Below, piece by piece: positions 1-8,925 of a stretch of 64,000 nt of DNA. The first letter of the stretch is position 1. Each line of letters starts with the position of its first letter. The position numbers and the translations under genes are program-made. Source of the DNA: an uncultured Clostridia bacterium (lineage in GTDB: Bacteria; Bacillota; Clostridia; Lachnospirales; Cellulosilyticaceae); assembly GCA_937981575.1 (NCBI GenBank), contig CALJNR010000016.1:16109-80108 (forward strand). The letters are read 5' to 3'. The notes under the pieces were generated by a model. The model saw nothing but the letters and a program-made list of their open reading frames with translations, ran no database searches and was not told the DNA's origin.

Positions 1-532
1 GTATGTAATTCCCATGAATCAGATAATGCAGGCTTATTCCATCAAGGCTCATAAAGATCAGATGTGATAAATGCATTAAAGTATCATCTGAAATAGATAT
101 GGGGGAGAGACTTCGCAGTTTTGTATAAAGCATTGATCCGAACTTATGAGAACAGCTATTTACAATTTGTTTCAGATTGGCATCATGCATGCTGGCGTGA
201 AAAAGACTTGCAAAGGCTTTGTAAATTACAATATGCTGCTCATTATCTGAAAAGCTTGTTCTGCCCAATGCTTTTAAATATTCGGATACACTTGCATACG
301 CTTCTTCTTGGATGGGATAGATTATTTCCTCATAAAGCTTCTCAAGTACTAGGACTGGAATATCCTCCATCTTTTTGAAGTGGTGAAAAACTGTGCTTTT
401 GCTAACATCAGCTAAACTGGCAAGCTTTGAGGCACTAAGTCCTTTGAGGCCAGTTTCACTGATCATTTGCATGGCAGCGTATAAAAGTCGGTCGGAAGTA
501 GGTAAATGAATCCATGGAGCTGTGTTTATCAT
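1..532 (-). CDS. TetR/AcrR family transcriptional regulator, truncated by the window edge
   Basis: The minus strand reads MINTAPWIHLPTSDRLLYAA from an ATG at 532 and stays open to position 1, so the C-terminus is missing. The first 60 residues form a TetR-type helix-turn-helix (GLKGLSASKLASLADVSKST then VFHHFKKMEDI), and the rest is the helical ligand and dimerisation domain. GAGG lies 7 bases before the start. A consensus promoter with a perfect palindrome in its spacer lies directly upstream, which suggests autorepression. The controlled transporter or enzyme is outside the window. Confidence 0.85.
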   Translation of the reverse strand, partial: MINTAPWIHLPTSDRLLYAAMQMISETGLKGLSASKLASLADVSKSTVFHHFKKMEDIPVLVLEKLYEEIIYPIQEEAYASVSEYLKALGRTSFSDNEQHIVIYKAFASLFHASMHDANLKQIVNSCSHKFGSMLYTKLRSLSPISISDDTLMHLSHLIFMSLDGISLHYLIHGNYI

Positions 533-563
533 AGCGTACCTCGTCATCAAATTGTTTTTATTT

Positions 564-592
564 ATCATAACACAAACCGATCGATCGGTCAA
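564..592 (-). promoter_or_regulatory. Promoter of the left-edge tetR with an operator in its spacer
   Basis: On the minus strand TTGACC (592-587) and TATGAT (569-564) are separated by exactly 17 bases. The spacer side holds the perfect 14-bp palindrome ACCGATCGATCGGT (576-589). The predicted start near 557 gives a 25-base leader. A repressor bound here would block RNA polymerase. Confidence 0.8.
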
Positions 593-852
593 TATACTGC
601 GTTAAGCTTGATAAGCTATTTGTAACGCTATAAATATTAATAAGAAATAACTTAACAAGGAAGAACCGAATGATGTATAATAATGAGTAATAGAATCGAA
701 AAAGTGTATAAATAGTTTGTGCACCTATCTATTGAAAACCATCATAGAGTGCTGGCAAGATAATACAGAAACGGGTTTTGAGCTTAGAGCATAAAATGAA
801 GGTGTTCTAGGCTTTTTGGTTAAAAGAGAGTTTGTGAGGAGTTGAAAGGCTG

Positions 853-2613
853 ATGCAGAGTCTTGCTAGAAGGATTAAAGAGAATTGGAGCCGGCTGAAG
901 ATTGGACATAAGATTACGCTGTATTATTTTACACTGATTATTATCAGCATTATGCTGAGTCTCTTTATTTATGAACAAACCAATAGATATTATATCAATC
1001 AAAATATAAAAAAGATTGGAACTCAGGGGATAGAGTCTGATAACCGAAACCTTGAACTTTTTATCGAGGATATTAACAGCTATTCTAAAATACTTATTGC
1101 TAATCAAAGTGTCCAGCAGACTTTAGATAATGAAGATGCTTATAAAGTGCTGAGTGCCAGAAGGCTGGATCGTTTTTTGCAGGAATTTATCAGTTTTAAT
1201 TCTAAAGCTTCATCTATTTATGTTTTTAGTAACACAGGCAAAAGATACTATACAGAAAAGGCAGCCTTTAAGGGCATTGAAATGAAAGATATTGAACAAA
1301 TGTCTTTTTATAGAGATGTCTTAAATAAAAAAGGAGGCTTTACGCTTAGAATCAATCAGCTTGGGTTTGAAGATGCTAAAAAAACAAAAGATGTTTCTTT
1401 TATTAGAGTTATTAATAGTTTACAAAGGCAAGAAAAAATAGGCTTTCTGATTATTAACATAGATCAAAAGGTATTAGAGAGAGCTTTAGGCTTGGACGCC
1501 AAGAACAATGCAAGCTTATTCATTCAGAATGAAGAAGGGCAGACTTTAGTAAGCTGTAATCCTATAGAAGACTTTGAAAAAGAGATTTATTTTGAGCAGC
1601 TGGAGCGAGATAGTAAGTTTTGGACGATTATTAACAGAAATCACAAAGACATCATGATTACAGGGATCAAGAATCCTAAATATGGATGGAAAATTCTTAA
1701 GGTCGTTCCATTTCAGGGGACCTATGAAACACTGAATATATTTAATATGGGGATCATAGCCATTATTGCAGTTAACATTATTTTGATGCTGCTCGGGACA
1801 ATCTTTATTTCTAAGCTGATTACAAACCCTATTCATATGCTCATTGACTCAATGAAAGATGTTGAATATGGCAACTTTAATCCAGTGGTTATGGAAACAC
1901 ACAAAGATGAAATCGGGATGTTAAAAAACGTCTATAACTTTATGATCAATGAAATTCATAAACTTATACAAAAAATTATAGAGGAGCAGAAGGTTACAAG
2001 AAAAGCAGAGCTTGGTATTATGATGGAGCAGATTAAGCCGCACTTTTTATATAATACAATCGACTCGATCAGTTCGCTGATGGTTTTGGAGCGGCACGAA
2101 GAAGCTTATGAGAGCCTTAGAGCTTTAGGGAACTTCTACAGAACCAGTTTAGGGAACGGCAGGGATATTATTCCGATTCGTGAAGAACTTGAATCAGTAG
2201 AAAATTATCTGTATATTCAAAAGATCAGATACCGAGACTTGTTTGAAGCTGAGTATGATATCGATGAAGAAATCCTAGGTCTTAAAATTCCAAGATTAAC
2301 GTTGCAGCCTCTTGTGGAGAACAGTATTTACCACGGCATTCGTCCTTTAGGAAGCAAGGGTATTATCAAAATCAGTATTAAACAAATAGAATATAAGGTT
2401 TGTGTAACTGTAGAAGATAATGGGGTGGGTATGTCAAAAGAAGCACTTAAGGGCCTAAATACAGCAAGTGAAAAAAGTATTGGCATTCCAGCTACAAGAG
2501 AACGTATCAGAATACTTTTTGGAGAGAGAAGTCATTTTAATGTTGAAAGTAAAGAAGGAAAGGGTACAAAAGTCATCATAGAAATTCCGCTGAATGAGGG
2601 GGACATGTTTTGA
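853..2613 (+). CDS. YesM-type sensor histidine kinase
   Basis: This is a 586-aa membrane kinase of the Lyt/YesM class. A membrane helix at about residues 24-44 is followed by a roughly 250-residue extracellular sensor region, a second helix near 298-322, HAMP, and a His_kinase domain whose motif QIKPHFLYNTIDS carries the phospho-acceptor His397. An ATP-binding domain with DNGVGM closes the protein. The ATG follows GAGGAG. Its stop overlaps the TTG start of the response regulator (TTGA), so the two are translationally coupled. The following sugar ABC importer is the likely target, a typical YesMN arrangement. Confidence 0.93.
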   Translation: MQSLARRIKENWSRLKIGHKITLYYFTLIIISIMLSLFIYEQTNRYYINQNIKKIGTQGIESDNRNLELFIEDINSYSKILIANQSVQQTLDNEDAYKVLSARRLDRFLQEFISFNSKASSIYVFSNTGKRYYTEKAAFKGIEMKDIEQMSFYRDVLNKKGGFTLRINQLGFEDAKKTKDVSFIRVINSLQRQEKIGFLIINIDQKVLERALGLDAKNNASLFIQNEEGQTLVSCNPIEDFEKEIYFEQLERDSKFWTIINRNHKDIMITGIKNPKYGWKILKVVPFQGTYETLNIFNMGIIAIIAVNIILMLLGTIFISKLITNPIHMLIDSMKDVEYGNFNPVVMETHKDEIGMLKNVYNFMINEIHKLIQKIIEEQKVTRKAELGIMMEQIKPHFLYNTIDSISSLMVLERHEEAYESLRALGNFYRTSLGNGRDIIPIREELESVENYLYIQKIRYRDLFEAEYDIDEEILGLKIPRLTLQPLVENSIYHGIRPLGSKGIIKISIKQIEYKVCVTVEDNGVGMSKEALKGLNTASEKSIGIPATRERIRILFGERSHFNVESKEGKGTKVIIEIPLNEGDMF

Positions 2614-4247
2614 AAAAGGATACATTAAAAGTTTTACTAGTAGATGATGAATACCTGATTAGAGAACTGTTGAAGAAGCGTATCAAATGGGAACAGTTAG
2701 GCTGTGAAATAGTAGGTGAAGCCAGCTGCGCAGCTGAAGCTTTTGCTTTTTTGGAAGAAAAAACAGCAGATTTAATCTTGACAGACATTGATATGCCCAT
2801 AACAGATGGACTTGAGATGTCAAAAAGGATCATCGAGAGTTATCCTAAAATTAAAATCATTGTTGTTTCAGGTTATGACAAATTCGAATATGCAAAAAAT
2901 GGTATTAAACTTGGGCTAGAAGACTATATTTTAAAGCCTATTAGGGAAGCAGAAGTTGAAAGAGCAATTCTCCACTTAAAAGAGAAGCTGGAAAAGCAGA
3001 AGAAAAATGAGTATGAAAATGATATGATTAAGAAACAGCTTGAAAACAATATGCCTTATTTGAGAGAAAAGTTTTTTAGTGGGCTTTTTAGAGGAAGATT
3101 GGCCTTAGCTGAAATTGAAGATAAGCTTGATTTTCTAAAGCTGGAATTACAAGAAAAGTTTTTTCAAGTGGCGCTTTTTGAAGTTGTTTTTAATACAGAG
3201 GAGAAATATTCAGAAGAAGAGCGGCTCGTTGAGCTAATAGGAACAGTTCATATGATTGAAAACTATTTTAAGAACATGCCATGTGTCCATGTACTCTTAG
3301 ATGCTAAAGAGAATATAATTGTCTTCTGCAATGATGCTAAAGCCAGCCTAATTGAAGAATGCAGTTATATACTAGAACGTCTAAAAGGATCTCACCCCAA
3401 ATGGGATATCACAGTTGGTATTGGCAGTATAAAGGAAAACATAGAGGAAGTTAAGCATTCCTATAGTGAAGCGGTCACCGCCTTGCAGTCTAAAGCAATC
3501 TTGGGAGAGAATCAGGTGATTTACTATAACGATCTGGATATTGTAACGCCTAAAATGAATCCTATACCTACTCTGCAGGAGAATGCGATGGATCAGCTTC
3601 AGTTTTTGATTAAGGCGGGACTTCATGAACAAGTGCTCGACTATATTGATATGCTTTATGAAAGCATTGGGAAGTACAGTAATATAGGAGAACAAAATTT
3701 TACAATTCATATAAGAATTCAAACCACAAGAATGATTTCAGTGTTATTCTATGTGATCGCTTCAATGGATATAAAAATAGAAGATATTGCATACTATCAA
3801 GAAGAATTTTTCAAAGAAGTGGCTTCTATTACTAATATTCCTCAAGCTAAGCGACTTGTTATTTCTCTCGCCCAAAAGCTGATTAAAAATATAAATACAA
3901 TACAAAACCATGTGGTTAGTGACTATATGGAAGATATATTAAAATATATTCAAGACAATATGAGTGATTATGCACTTACGCTTAATAAAATTGCGGGGCA
4001 TTTTTATATGAATCCAAGTTATTTAAGCAGGATTTTTAAACAAAGGAAGGGAATCTCATTTAAAGATTATTTAAATAAAATCAGGATGGAAACAGCTCTT
4101 GAGTATGTTAGAAATACAGATTTAAAAGCCTATGAAATAGGAGAAAAGATAGGTATTCCAGATGCGAATTATTTCAGTACATCTTTTAAAAGGTATATTG
4201 GAATGTCTATGACAGATTATAAAAAGATGATTGGCCAAGAAGGTTAA
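2610..4247 (+). CDS. YesN-type response regulator, REC plus AraC DNA-binding domain
   Basis: The 545-aa protein has an N-terminal receiver domain (acid pair in LLVDDEY, phospho-acceptor Asp59 in LTDIDMP, conserved Lys in ILKPI), a long middle region, and a C-terminal AraC double helix-turn-helix at about 440-545 (YALTLNKIAGHFYMNPSYLS). The start is TTG at 2610, overlapping the kinase stop, with GAGGGGG upstream. It is partner to the kinase at 853 and probably activates the binding-protein gene at 4452. It ends at a hairpin (4257-4286). Confidence 0.93.
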   Translation: MKKDTLKVLLVDDEYLIRELLKKRIKWEQLGCEIVGEASCAAEAFAFLEEKTADLILTDIDMPITDGLEMSKRIIESYPKIKIIVVSGYDKFEYAKNGIKLGLEDYILKPIREAEVERAILHLKEKLEKQKKNEYENDMIKKQLENNMPYLREKFFSGLFRGRLALAEIEDKLDFLKLELQEKFFQVALFEVVFNTEEKYSEEERLVELIGTVHMIENYFKNMPCVHVLLDAKENIIVFCNDAKASLIEECSYILERLKGSHPKWDITVGIGSIKENIEEVKHSYSEAVTALQSKAILGENQVIYYNDLDIVTPKMNPIPTLQENAMDQLQFLIKAGLHEQVLDYIDMLYESIGKYSNIGEQNFTIHIRIQTTRMISVLFYVIASMDIKIEDIAYYQEEFFKEVASITNIPQAKRLVISLAQKLIKNINTIQNHVVSDYMEDILKYIQDNMSDYALTLNKIAGHFYMNPSYLSRIFKQRKGISFKDYLNKIRMETALEYVRNTDLKAYEIGEKIGIPDANYFSTSFKRYIGMSMTDYKKMIGQEG

Positions 4248-4256
4248 TAAATAAAT

Positions 4257-4292
4257 AATGCACCAAGCAGTATGCTATGGTGCATTGTTTAT
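4257..4292 (+). terminator. Intrinsic terminator after the two-component operon
   Basis: AATGCACCA (4257-4265) pairs perfectly with TGGTGCATT (4278-4286) across a 12-base loop and is followed by a T-rich stretch. Confidence 0.7.
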
Positions 4293-4451
4293 TTTGGTGT
4301 AAAAAATTGCTGTGCAAGATATTAAACTATATAAATTGCATAATGAAAAGGTAAGAAAATTAAAGGATATGGTAAAAAAAATAAATTATCACTGAATTTA
4401 AAAAGATGTATGATATAAATGTAACAAAAATATTTTTAGGAGGACAAAAAT

Positions 4452-5792
4452 ATGAAAAAAATATGGAGCAAATTACTAGCTTGTGCTGTTAGTGGAATCG
4501 TAGCTTTATCAAGTGCCGGTTGTGGTACGTCACAAGTATCTTCTAACGAATCTAACAAACCAGCAGCAGAGGCAGCATCAGGGGAGCAAAAAGAGGCAGC
4601 TTCAGGAGAAAAAGTTACGTTAAATGTATGGCACTTATGGACTACAGATTCAGATGCTAATGCAAAATCTTTCATGAAAGTATTTGAGCAGTACAAAGCT
4701 GAACATCCAAATGTGGAAGTTGTCATTGATGCCAGCGAAAATGAAGCTTACAAAACAAAACTTAAAACAGCTATGGCAGCAAATGAAGGACCAGACGTAT
4801 TCTTCTCTTGGGGTGCTGGATTTGCACAGCCTTTCGTAGATGCAGGGCAAGTTCTACCTATAGAAGAATATTTAACAGATGACCAAAAAGCAAACTTGAT
4901 CGAAAGCCAACGAACGAACTTAACGTATGACGGCAAACTTTATGGACTTCCATTTGTATCATGGGTAGGTATTTTATACTGTAACCAAGAAGTTTTTGAA
5001 CAAAATGGCGTAAAAGTTCCTGATACATATGAAGAATTCTTAGCAGCTGTTGAAACATTCAGCTCAAAAGGTATTGTACCACTTACAGTAGGTGCAAAAG
5101 ATGGATGGCCATTAATGTTCTTCCAAAACATTTTAGCACTTCGTCAAGCAGGAGCAGATGGCTCTAATGCAGCACTTGATAAAGCAGCTTCTTTCAATCA
5201 ACCAGAGTTTGTTCAAAGTGCACAAATGCTTACAGATTTAGTTAAAGCAAAAGCTTTTGATGATGCAGCTTTAGCACTTACATATGATGAAGCTAAAATG
5301 GCATTCTTAAGCGGAGAAGTTCCAATGACTTATATGGGAAGCTGGCTTGCAGGAGAAATCCAAGATGAAAACCTTTCAACAGTTAAAGGTAAAGTTGTTG
5401 CTAAAAACTTCCCAAGTATTGCAGGAACAAAAGGTAATAAAGATGAATTCCTGGGTGGAGCAATCGACTGCTTCATGGTTAACAATAATACAAAACACAA
5501 AAAAGAAGCAGCAGAATTTGCAGCTTATATGGCAGAACATATGGCAAGAGAAAGCTTCCTTCTTGGAGCAGGGCTTCCAGCATGGAAAGTTGATACAACA
5601 GGTGAAACAATTGATCCGCTTGTACAACAAATGGTAGAGCTTGCAAACAATTCAACAGGTTTCGTTCTTGCATGGGATACAAAATTAAGTGGTGAAGCAG
5701 CAGAGAAACATAAAACTTTAGTTCAAGAAGTATTTGCTGGTACTAAAACACCTCAACAATTTGTAGATGAAATGGATGCCGCTAACAAATAA
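4452..5792 (+). CDS. Extracellular solute-binding lipoprotein, family 1 (sugar ABC importer)
   Basis: The 446-aa protein starts with a lipoprotein signal peptide (lipobox SSAGC, Cys24 lipidated), a Ser/Ala/Glu-rich linker, then a family 1 sugar-binding fold beginning VTLNVWHLWTT. It captures an oligosaccharide outside the membrane for the permeases at 5879 and 6783. AGGAGG precedes the ATG. Codon use is more biased than in the neighbours (GCA, CTT, AAA), as expected for a highly expressed binding protein. A hairpin at 5825-5857 separates it from the permeases. The substrate cannot be told from sequence. Confidence 0.92.
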   Translation: MKKIWSKLLACAVSGIVALSSAGCGTSQVSSNESNKPAAEAASGEQKEAASGEKVTLNVWHLWTTDSDANAKSFMKVFEQYKAEHPNVEVVIDASENEAYKTKLKTAMAANEGPDVFFSWGAGFAQPFVDAGQVLPIEEYLTDDQKANLIESQRTNLTYDGKLYGLPFVSWVGILYCNQEVFEQNGVKVPDTYEEFLAAVETFSSKGIVPLTVGAKDGWPLMFFQNILALRQAGADGSNAALDKAASFNQPEFVQSAQMLTDLVKAKAFDDAALALTYDEAKMAFLSGEVPMTYMGSWLAGEIQDENLSTVKGKVVAKNFPSIAGTKGNKDEFLGGAIDCFMVNNNTKHKKEAAEFAAYMAEHMARESFLLGAGLPAWKVDTTGETIDPLVQQMVELANNSTGFVLAWDTKLSGEAAEKHKTLVQEVFAGTKTPQQFVDEMDAANK

Positions 5793-5824
5793 AGATAATT
5801 ATTAACAATGTAAACTTATTGTAT

Positions 5825-5857
5825 AGAATCAGTAATCGCATATAGGTTACTGATTCT
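5825..5857 (+). promoter_or_regulatory. Intra-operon stem-loop between binding protein and permeases
   Basis: AGAATCAGTAA (5825-5835) and TTACTGATTCT (5847-5857) form a perfect 11-bp stem with an 11-base loop, followed by TTC rather than a long T run. Such a partial terminator or 3' stabiliser would keep binding-protein mRNA in excess over permease mRNA. Confidence 0.65.
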
Positions 5858-5878
5858 TTCTAAGAAAGAAGGTGTGTG

Positions 5879-6766
5879 ATGGAAAAGGTTCTAAGTGATA
5901 AAAAAGCTATATTTTTATTTGTATTCCCGGCTTTTGTAGTATTTGCTATGGTTGTTATTATTCCTATCTTTTTTTCAGCCTATTACAGCACCTTAGACTG
6001 GAACGGCATTGGGAAATCAACTTTTATAGGTATTCAGAACTATGTTAATTTATTCGTTAATAACAAAGACGGTTTTGCAATGGCTATTAAAAACTCATTT
6101 TTAGTTGCATTTTTCTCTGTCTTTGTGCAAGTGCCTTTAGCACTTATTTTAGCACTTGTTATTTCAAAAGGGATAAAAGGAGAAGGATTTTTTAGAACGG
6201 TTTACTTTATTCCGGTTATTATTTCAACAACTGTTATTGGCCAGCTTTGGATGAAGATTTATCAGCCAAAACATGGTATGCTTAATAAACTGCTTGAAAT
6301 AGCAGGACTTGATTCACTGCAGCGCAACTGGTTGGCAACCCCTCAAACAGCCATGGCAAGCGTTCTTTTCGTTATTATCTGGCAGTATATTGGCTACCAC
6401 ATGCTTCTCCTATATTCAGGGATTAAAGCCATTCCAGGAGACATTTATGAAGCGGCAGAGGTAGATGGGGCGACTAATTTTCAAAAGGCTGCAAGAATAA
6501 CTATTCCGTTAATTGCTCCGATGATTAAAGTTTGTGTAACTTTTGCACTTATTGGTTCATTAAAAACATTTGACCTTATTTACGTTTTGACAAAAGGCGG
6601 TCCTATTCATGCGACAGAAGTGCCTACAACTTTGATGTTCAGTAATATTTTCCTTCAAAACAAATATGGTTATGGAAGTGCAATGTCTATTTTTATTATC
6701 TTAGAGTGTTTACTCTTTACTGTATTTATTAATAAAGTATTTAAAGCTGAAAGTATAACTTATTAA
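5879..6766 (+). CDS. Sugar ABC transporter permease, MalF/UgpA type
   Basis: This is an inner-membrane permease of about 295 aa with six predicted helices and the cytoplasmic EAA loop (YEAAEVDGATNFQKAARITI) that docks to the ATPase. I chose the ATG at 5879, which follows GAAGG at good spacing; the GTG three bases earlier is too close to it. It forms the heterodimeric channel with the next gene, 16 bases downstream. No ATPase gene is present, so a shared MsmX/UgpC-type ATPase encoded elsewhere probably energises the importer. Confidence 0.92.
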   Translation: MEKVLSDKKAIFLFVFPAFVVFAMVVIIPIFFSAYYSTLDWNGIGKSTFIGIQNYVNLFVNNKDGFAMAIKNSFLVAFFSVFVQVPLALILALVISKGIKGEGFFRTVYFIPVIISTTVIGQLWMKIYQPKHGMLNKLLEIAGLDSLQRNWLATPQTAMASVLFVIIWQYIGYHMLLLYSGIKAIPGDIYEAAEVDGATNFQKAARITIPLIAPMIKVCVTFALIGSLKTFDLIYVLTKGGPIHATEVPTTLMFSNIFLQNKYGYGSAMSIFIILECLLFTVFINKVFKAESITY

Positions 6767-6782
6767 GGAGGAGGTGGTAAAA

Positions 6783-7688
6783 GTGGAATCAGCAAAAAGA
6801 GTGAAAGAAGCCCCTGGTTATCAAGTACAATCGTCACATGCTCCAAAAAAGTCGAAGTTTGGCATTAAAAATATAAAAGCTTATGGGGAAAAATTTATAC
6901 TATTATTTATTGCAGCAATTCAGATTTATCCATTACTATGGCTTATCATGTTTTCATTAAAAAGCAATCAAGAGATATTTGGAAAAAATCCTCTCGCACT
7001 TCCTCAAAAACTATTATGGGGGAACTATGAAAGAGCTCTTTTGGATGGTAACATAGGAAGATATTTTATCAATAGTGTTATTGTCACGGCGGCAGCAGTT
7101 GTTATCACAAGTGTACTGGCAGCTATGGCTTCTTATGGAATATCAAGAATGAAGTGGAAACTAAGCGGCACGATGTTAATGATCTTTTTATTAGGAATGA
7201 TGATTCCTATGCATAGTACGTTATTGCCTTTATTCATATTTCTTAAAAAAGCGCAGTTATATAATACCTACGTGGCACTCGTTCTGCCTTATATAGGGTT
7301 TTCACTGCCGATGGCCATCTTTGTTCTAGTTGGATTTTTTGGAACGCTGCCAAGAGAACTTGAAGAATCTGCATGTTTAGATGGGGCAAATATTTATCAA
7401 ATCTTTGCAAGTATCATGCTTCCGCTTATTAAACCAGCTGTAGCAACTATTTCAATCTTTACTTATTTATCCTGCTGGAATGAACTGATGTTTGCAACAA
7501 CTTTTGTCAGCAGACAAGAGTACAAAACACTGACAGTTGGGATTATGGGAATGGTTGGGCAATATGCAACCCGCTGGGGTGAACTAGGAGCTGGACTCGT
7601 TATAGCTACTATTCCGACTGTTATTATTTACATTTCAATGAGCAAGCAAGTTCAAAAGAGCTTTACAACAGGGGCATTAAAAGGCTAA
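6783..7688 (+). CDS. Sugar ABC transporter permease, MalG/UgpE type
   Basis: This is the second permease of the importer, about 301 aa, with a cytoplasmic N-terminal tail, six helices and the EAA loop (ELEESACLDGANIYQIFASI). GGAGGAGG at 6767-6774 points to the GTG at 6783; an in-frame GTG at 6774 would lie inside the ribosome binding site. Together with the gene at 5879 it makes the CUT1-type membrane channel. The operon ends at the strong terminator that follows. Confidence 0.92.
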   Translation: MESAKRVKEAPGYQVQSSHAPKKSKFGIKNIKAYGEKFILLFIAAIQIYPLLWLIMFSLKSNQEIFGKNPLALPQKLLWGNYERALLDGNIGRYFINSVIVTAAAVVITSVLAAMASYGISRMKWKLSGTMLMIFLLGMMIPMHSTLLPLFIFLKKAQLYNTYVALVLPYIGFSLPMAIFVLVGFFGTLPRELEESACLDGANIYQIFASIMLPLIKPAVATISIFTYLSCWNELMFATTFVSRQEYKTLTVGIMGMVGQYATRWGELGAGLVIATIPTVIIYISMSKQVQKSFTTGALKG

Positions 7689-7710
7689 TGATTTAATAGA
7701 CACTACAAGG

Positions 7711-7745
7711 ACTGCAAAAGAGTAAGACTCTTTTGCAGTTTTTAT
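7711..7745 (+). terminator. Intrinsic terminator of the sugar importer operon
   Basis: ACTGCAAAAGAGT (7711-7723) and ACTCTTTTGCAGT (7727-7739) make a perfect 13-bp stem with a 3-base loop, followed by a T run. Confidence 0.9.
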
Positions 7746-7985
7746 TATGAGATTAGGCGAGTGCGGATGTCTATAAGAGATCAAACTATACTATCTTGCA
7801 TAAGTGTGGGCGATAGGCTTTTGACTAGGAAAAATCAAAATTAGTAATGAAAATTAAGATATTCCTCAGATTTTTATGACAAAATATATAGGCTTTATGC
7901 TAAAATAGAGAATAATCCAGACGAAATATAATGGATTTTGTTTTTAAGTAGTACAATAAATGATCATAAAAATCGGAGTGATAGT

Positions 7986-8720
7986 ATGTCTTTAAATTTA
8001 GCGTTACTTATTTTGCTGCTGCTTATTGTTTTGTATATTACCTTTATTGAAATTTTTACAGTTATTTTTATGCTGACGGGCATGTCGCATTCAAGGTCAA
8101 GTTTTCAGGTGATCTCATTGCTGACTAACAGCGGCTTTACGACTTCAGAAAGCGAAGTGGTGGTTTCTTCAAGAAAACGAAGGAAAATTGCTATAACAGT
8201 TATGATTTTTGGGCATATGTTTAATGTAGCGATTGTTTCTTTGCTCGTTAACCTCATTTTATCCATTTCAAAGGATAAAAGTTTTGATGTAATTCAAGGG
8301 ATCATAAAGGTTATTCTGCTTTTGTTATTTATTATTTTGATTAAGCGACTTTCCTTTATTCGGGTAGCTTTTGATAAATTAGTGAAGAGAATTGCTACTC
8401 GGGTGATGTTCAGCAAAGGCTCTAATTCGATGCTTATTTTAGATAACTTTTATGGATTTGTTATTGTAGAAGTAAAGGTTAGTCAAGTTCCTGAAATTCT
8501 TGAAAATAAATCACTAATAGAATCAAGAATTAGTAAAGATCATGGCATAAAGATTTTAACAATAAAAAGAAATGATAGAACACTAACTGATATCAGAAGA
8601 GACGATATCATTATGAATAATGACAGGTTGATTATTTATGGGCCACTCAAAAATATTATGGAAGTATTTAAACAGCGGCCATCTCACTATGGGGCGCAGT
8701 ATGTTGAAATAGATAAATAG
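7986..8720 (+). CDS. Membrane protein with C-terminal TrkA-C (RCK-C) domain
   Basis: The ATG at 7986 has GGAG 7 bases upstream, so the longer frame from 7938 is not needed. Residues 1-125 hold about three to four membrane helices (first LALLILLLLIVLYITFIEIF). The last 80 residues resemble a TrkA-C/RCK-C domain (EVKVSQVPEILENKSLIESR, ending DRLIIYGPL), a regulatory fold found in K+ channels and transporters that binds nucleotides or ions. The transport function is unproven because no channel filter is visible. It stands alone and ends at a hairpin (8782-8821). Confidence 0.75.
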   Translation: MSLNLALLILLLLIVLYITFIEIFTVIFMLTGMSHSRSSFQVISLLTNSGFTTSESEVVVSSRKRRKIAITVMIFGHMFNVAIVSLLVNLILSISKDKSFDVIQGIIKVILLLLFIILIKRLSFIRVAFDKLVKRIATRVMFSKGSNSMLILDNFYGFVIVEVKVSQVPEILENKSLIESRISKDHGIKILTIKRNDRTLTDIRRDDIIMNNDRLIIYGPLKNIMEVFKQRPSHYGAQYVEIDK

Positions 8721-8781
8721 CCTTGAAATATATTACTCATATCATTACATAATAAGCTATAAAAATATGTTTTAATCAGAT

Positions 8782-8821
8782 AAAATACCCTCTAGATTTT
8801 ATGTGCCCTAGGGGATATTTT
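8782..8821 (+). terminator. Probable intrinsic terminator
   Basis: AAAATACCCTCTAG (8782-8795) pairs with CTAGGGGATATTTT (8808-8821) with one mismatch and one wobble. The T-rich 3' arm supplies the tail. Confidence 0.6.
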
Positions 8822-8925
8822 ACTGCATACTAGAATTATTTTTTATAAGCATTATAAATTTCGTATAAAAATTCTATATTCCGTGTTAATATAAAATATA
8901 ATTAATTTCGAAAAGGTGAAATAGA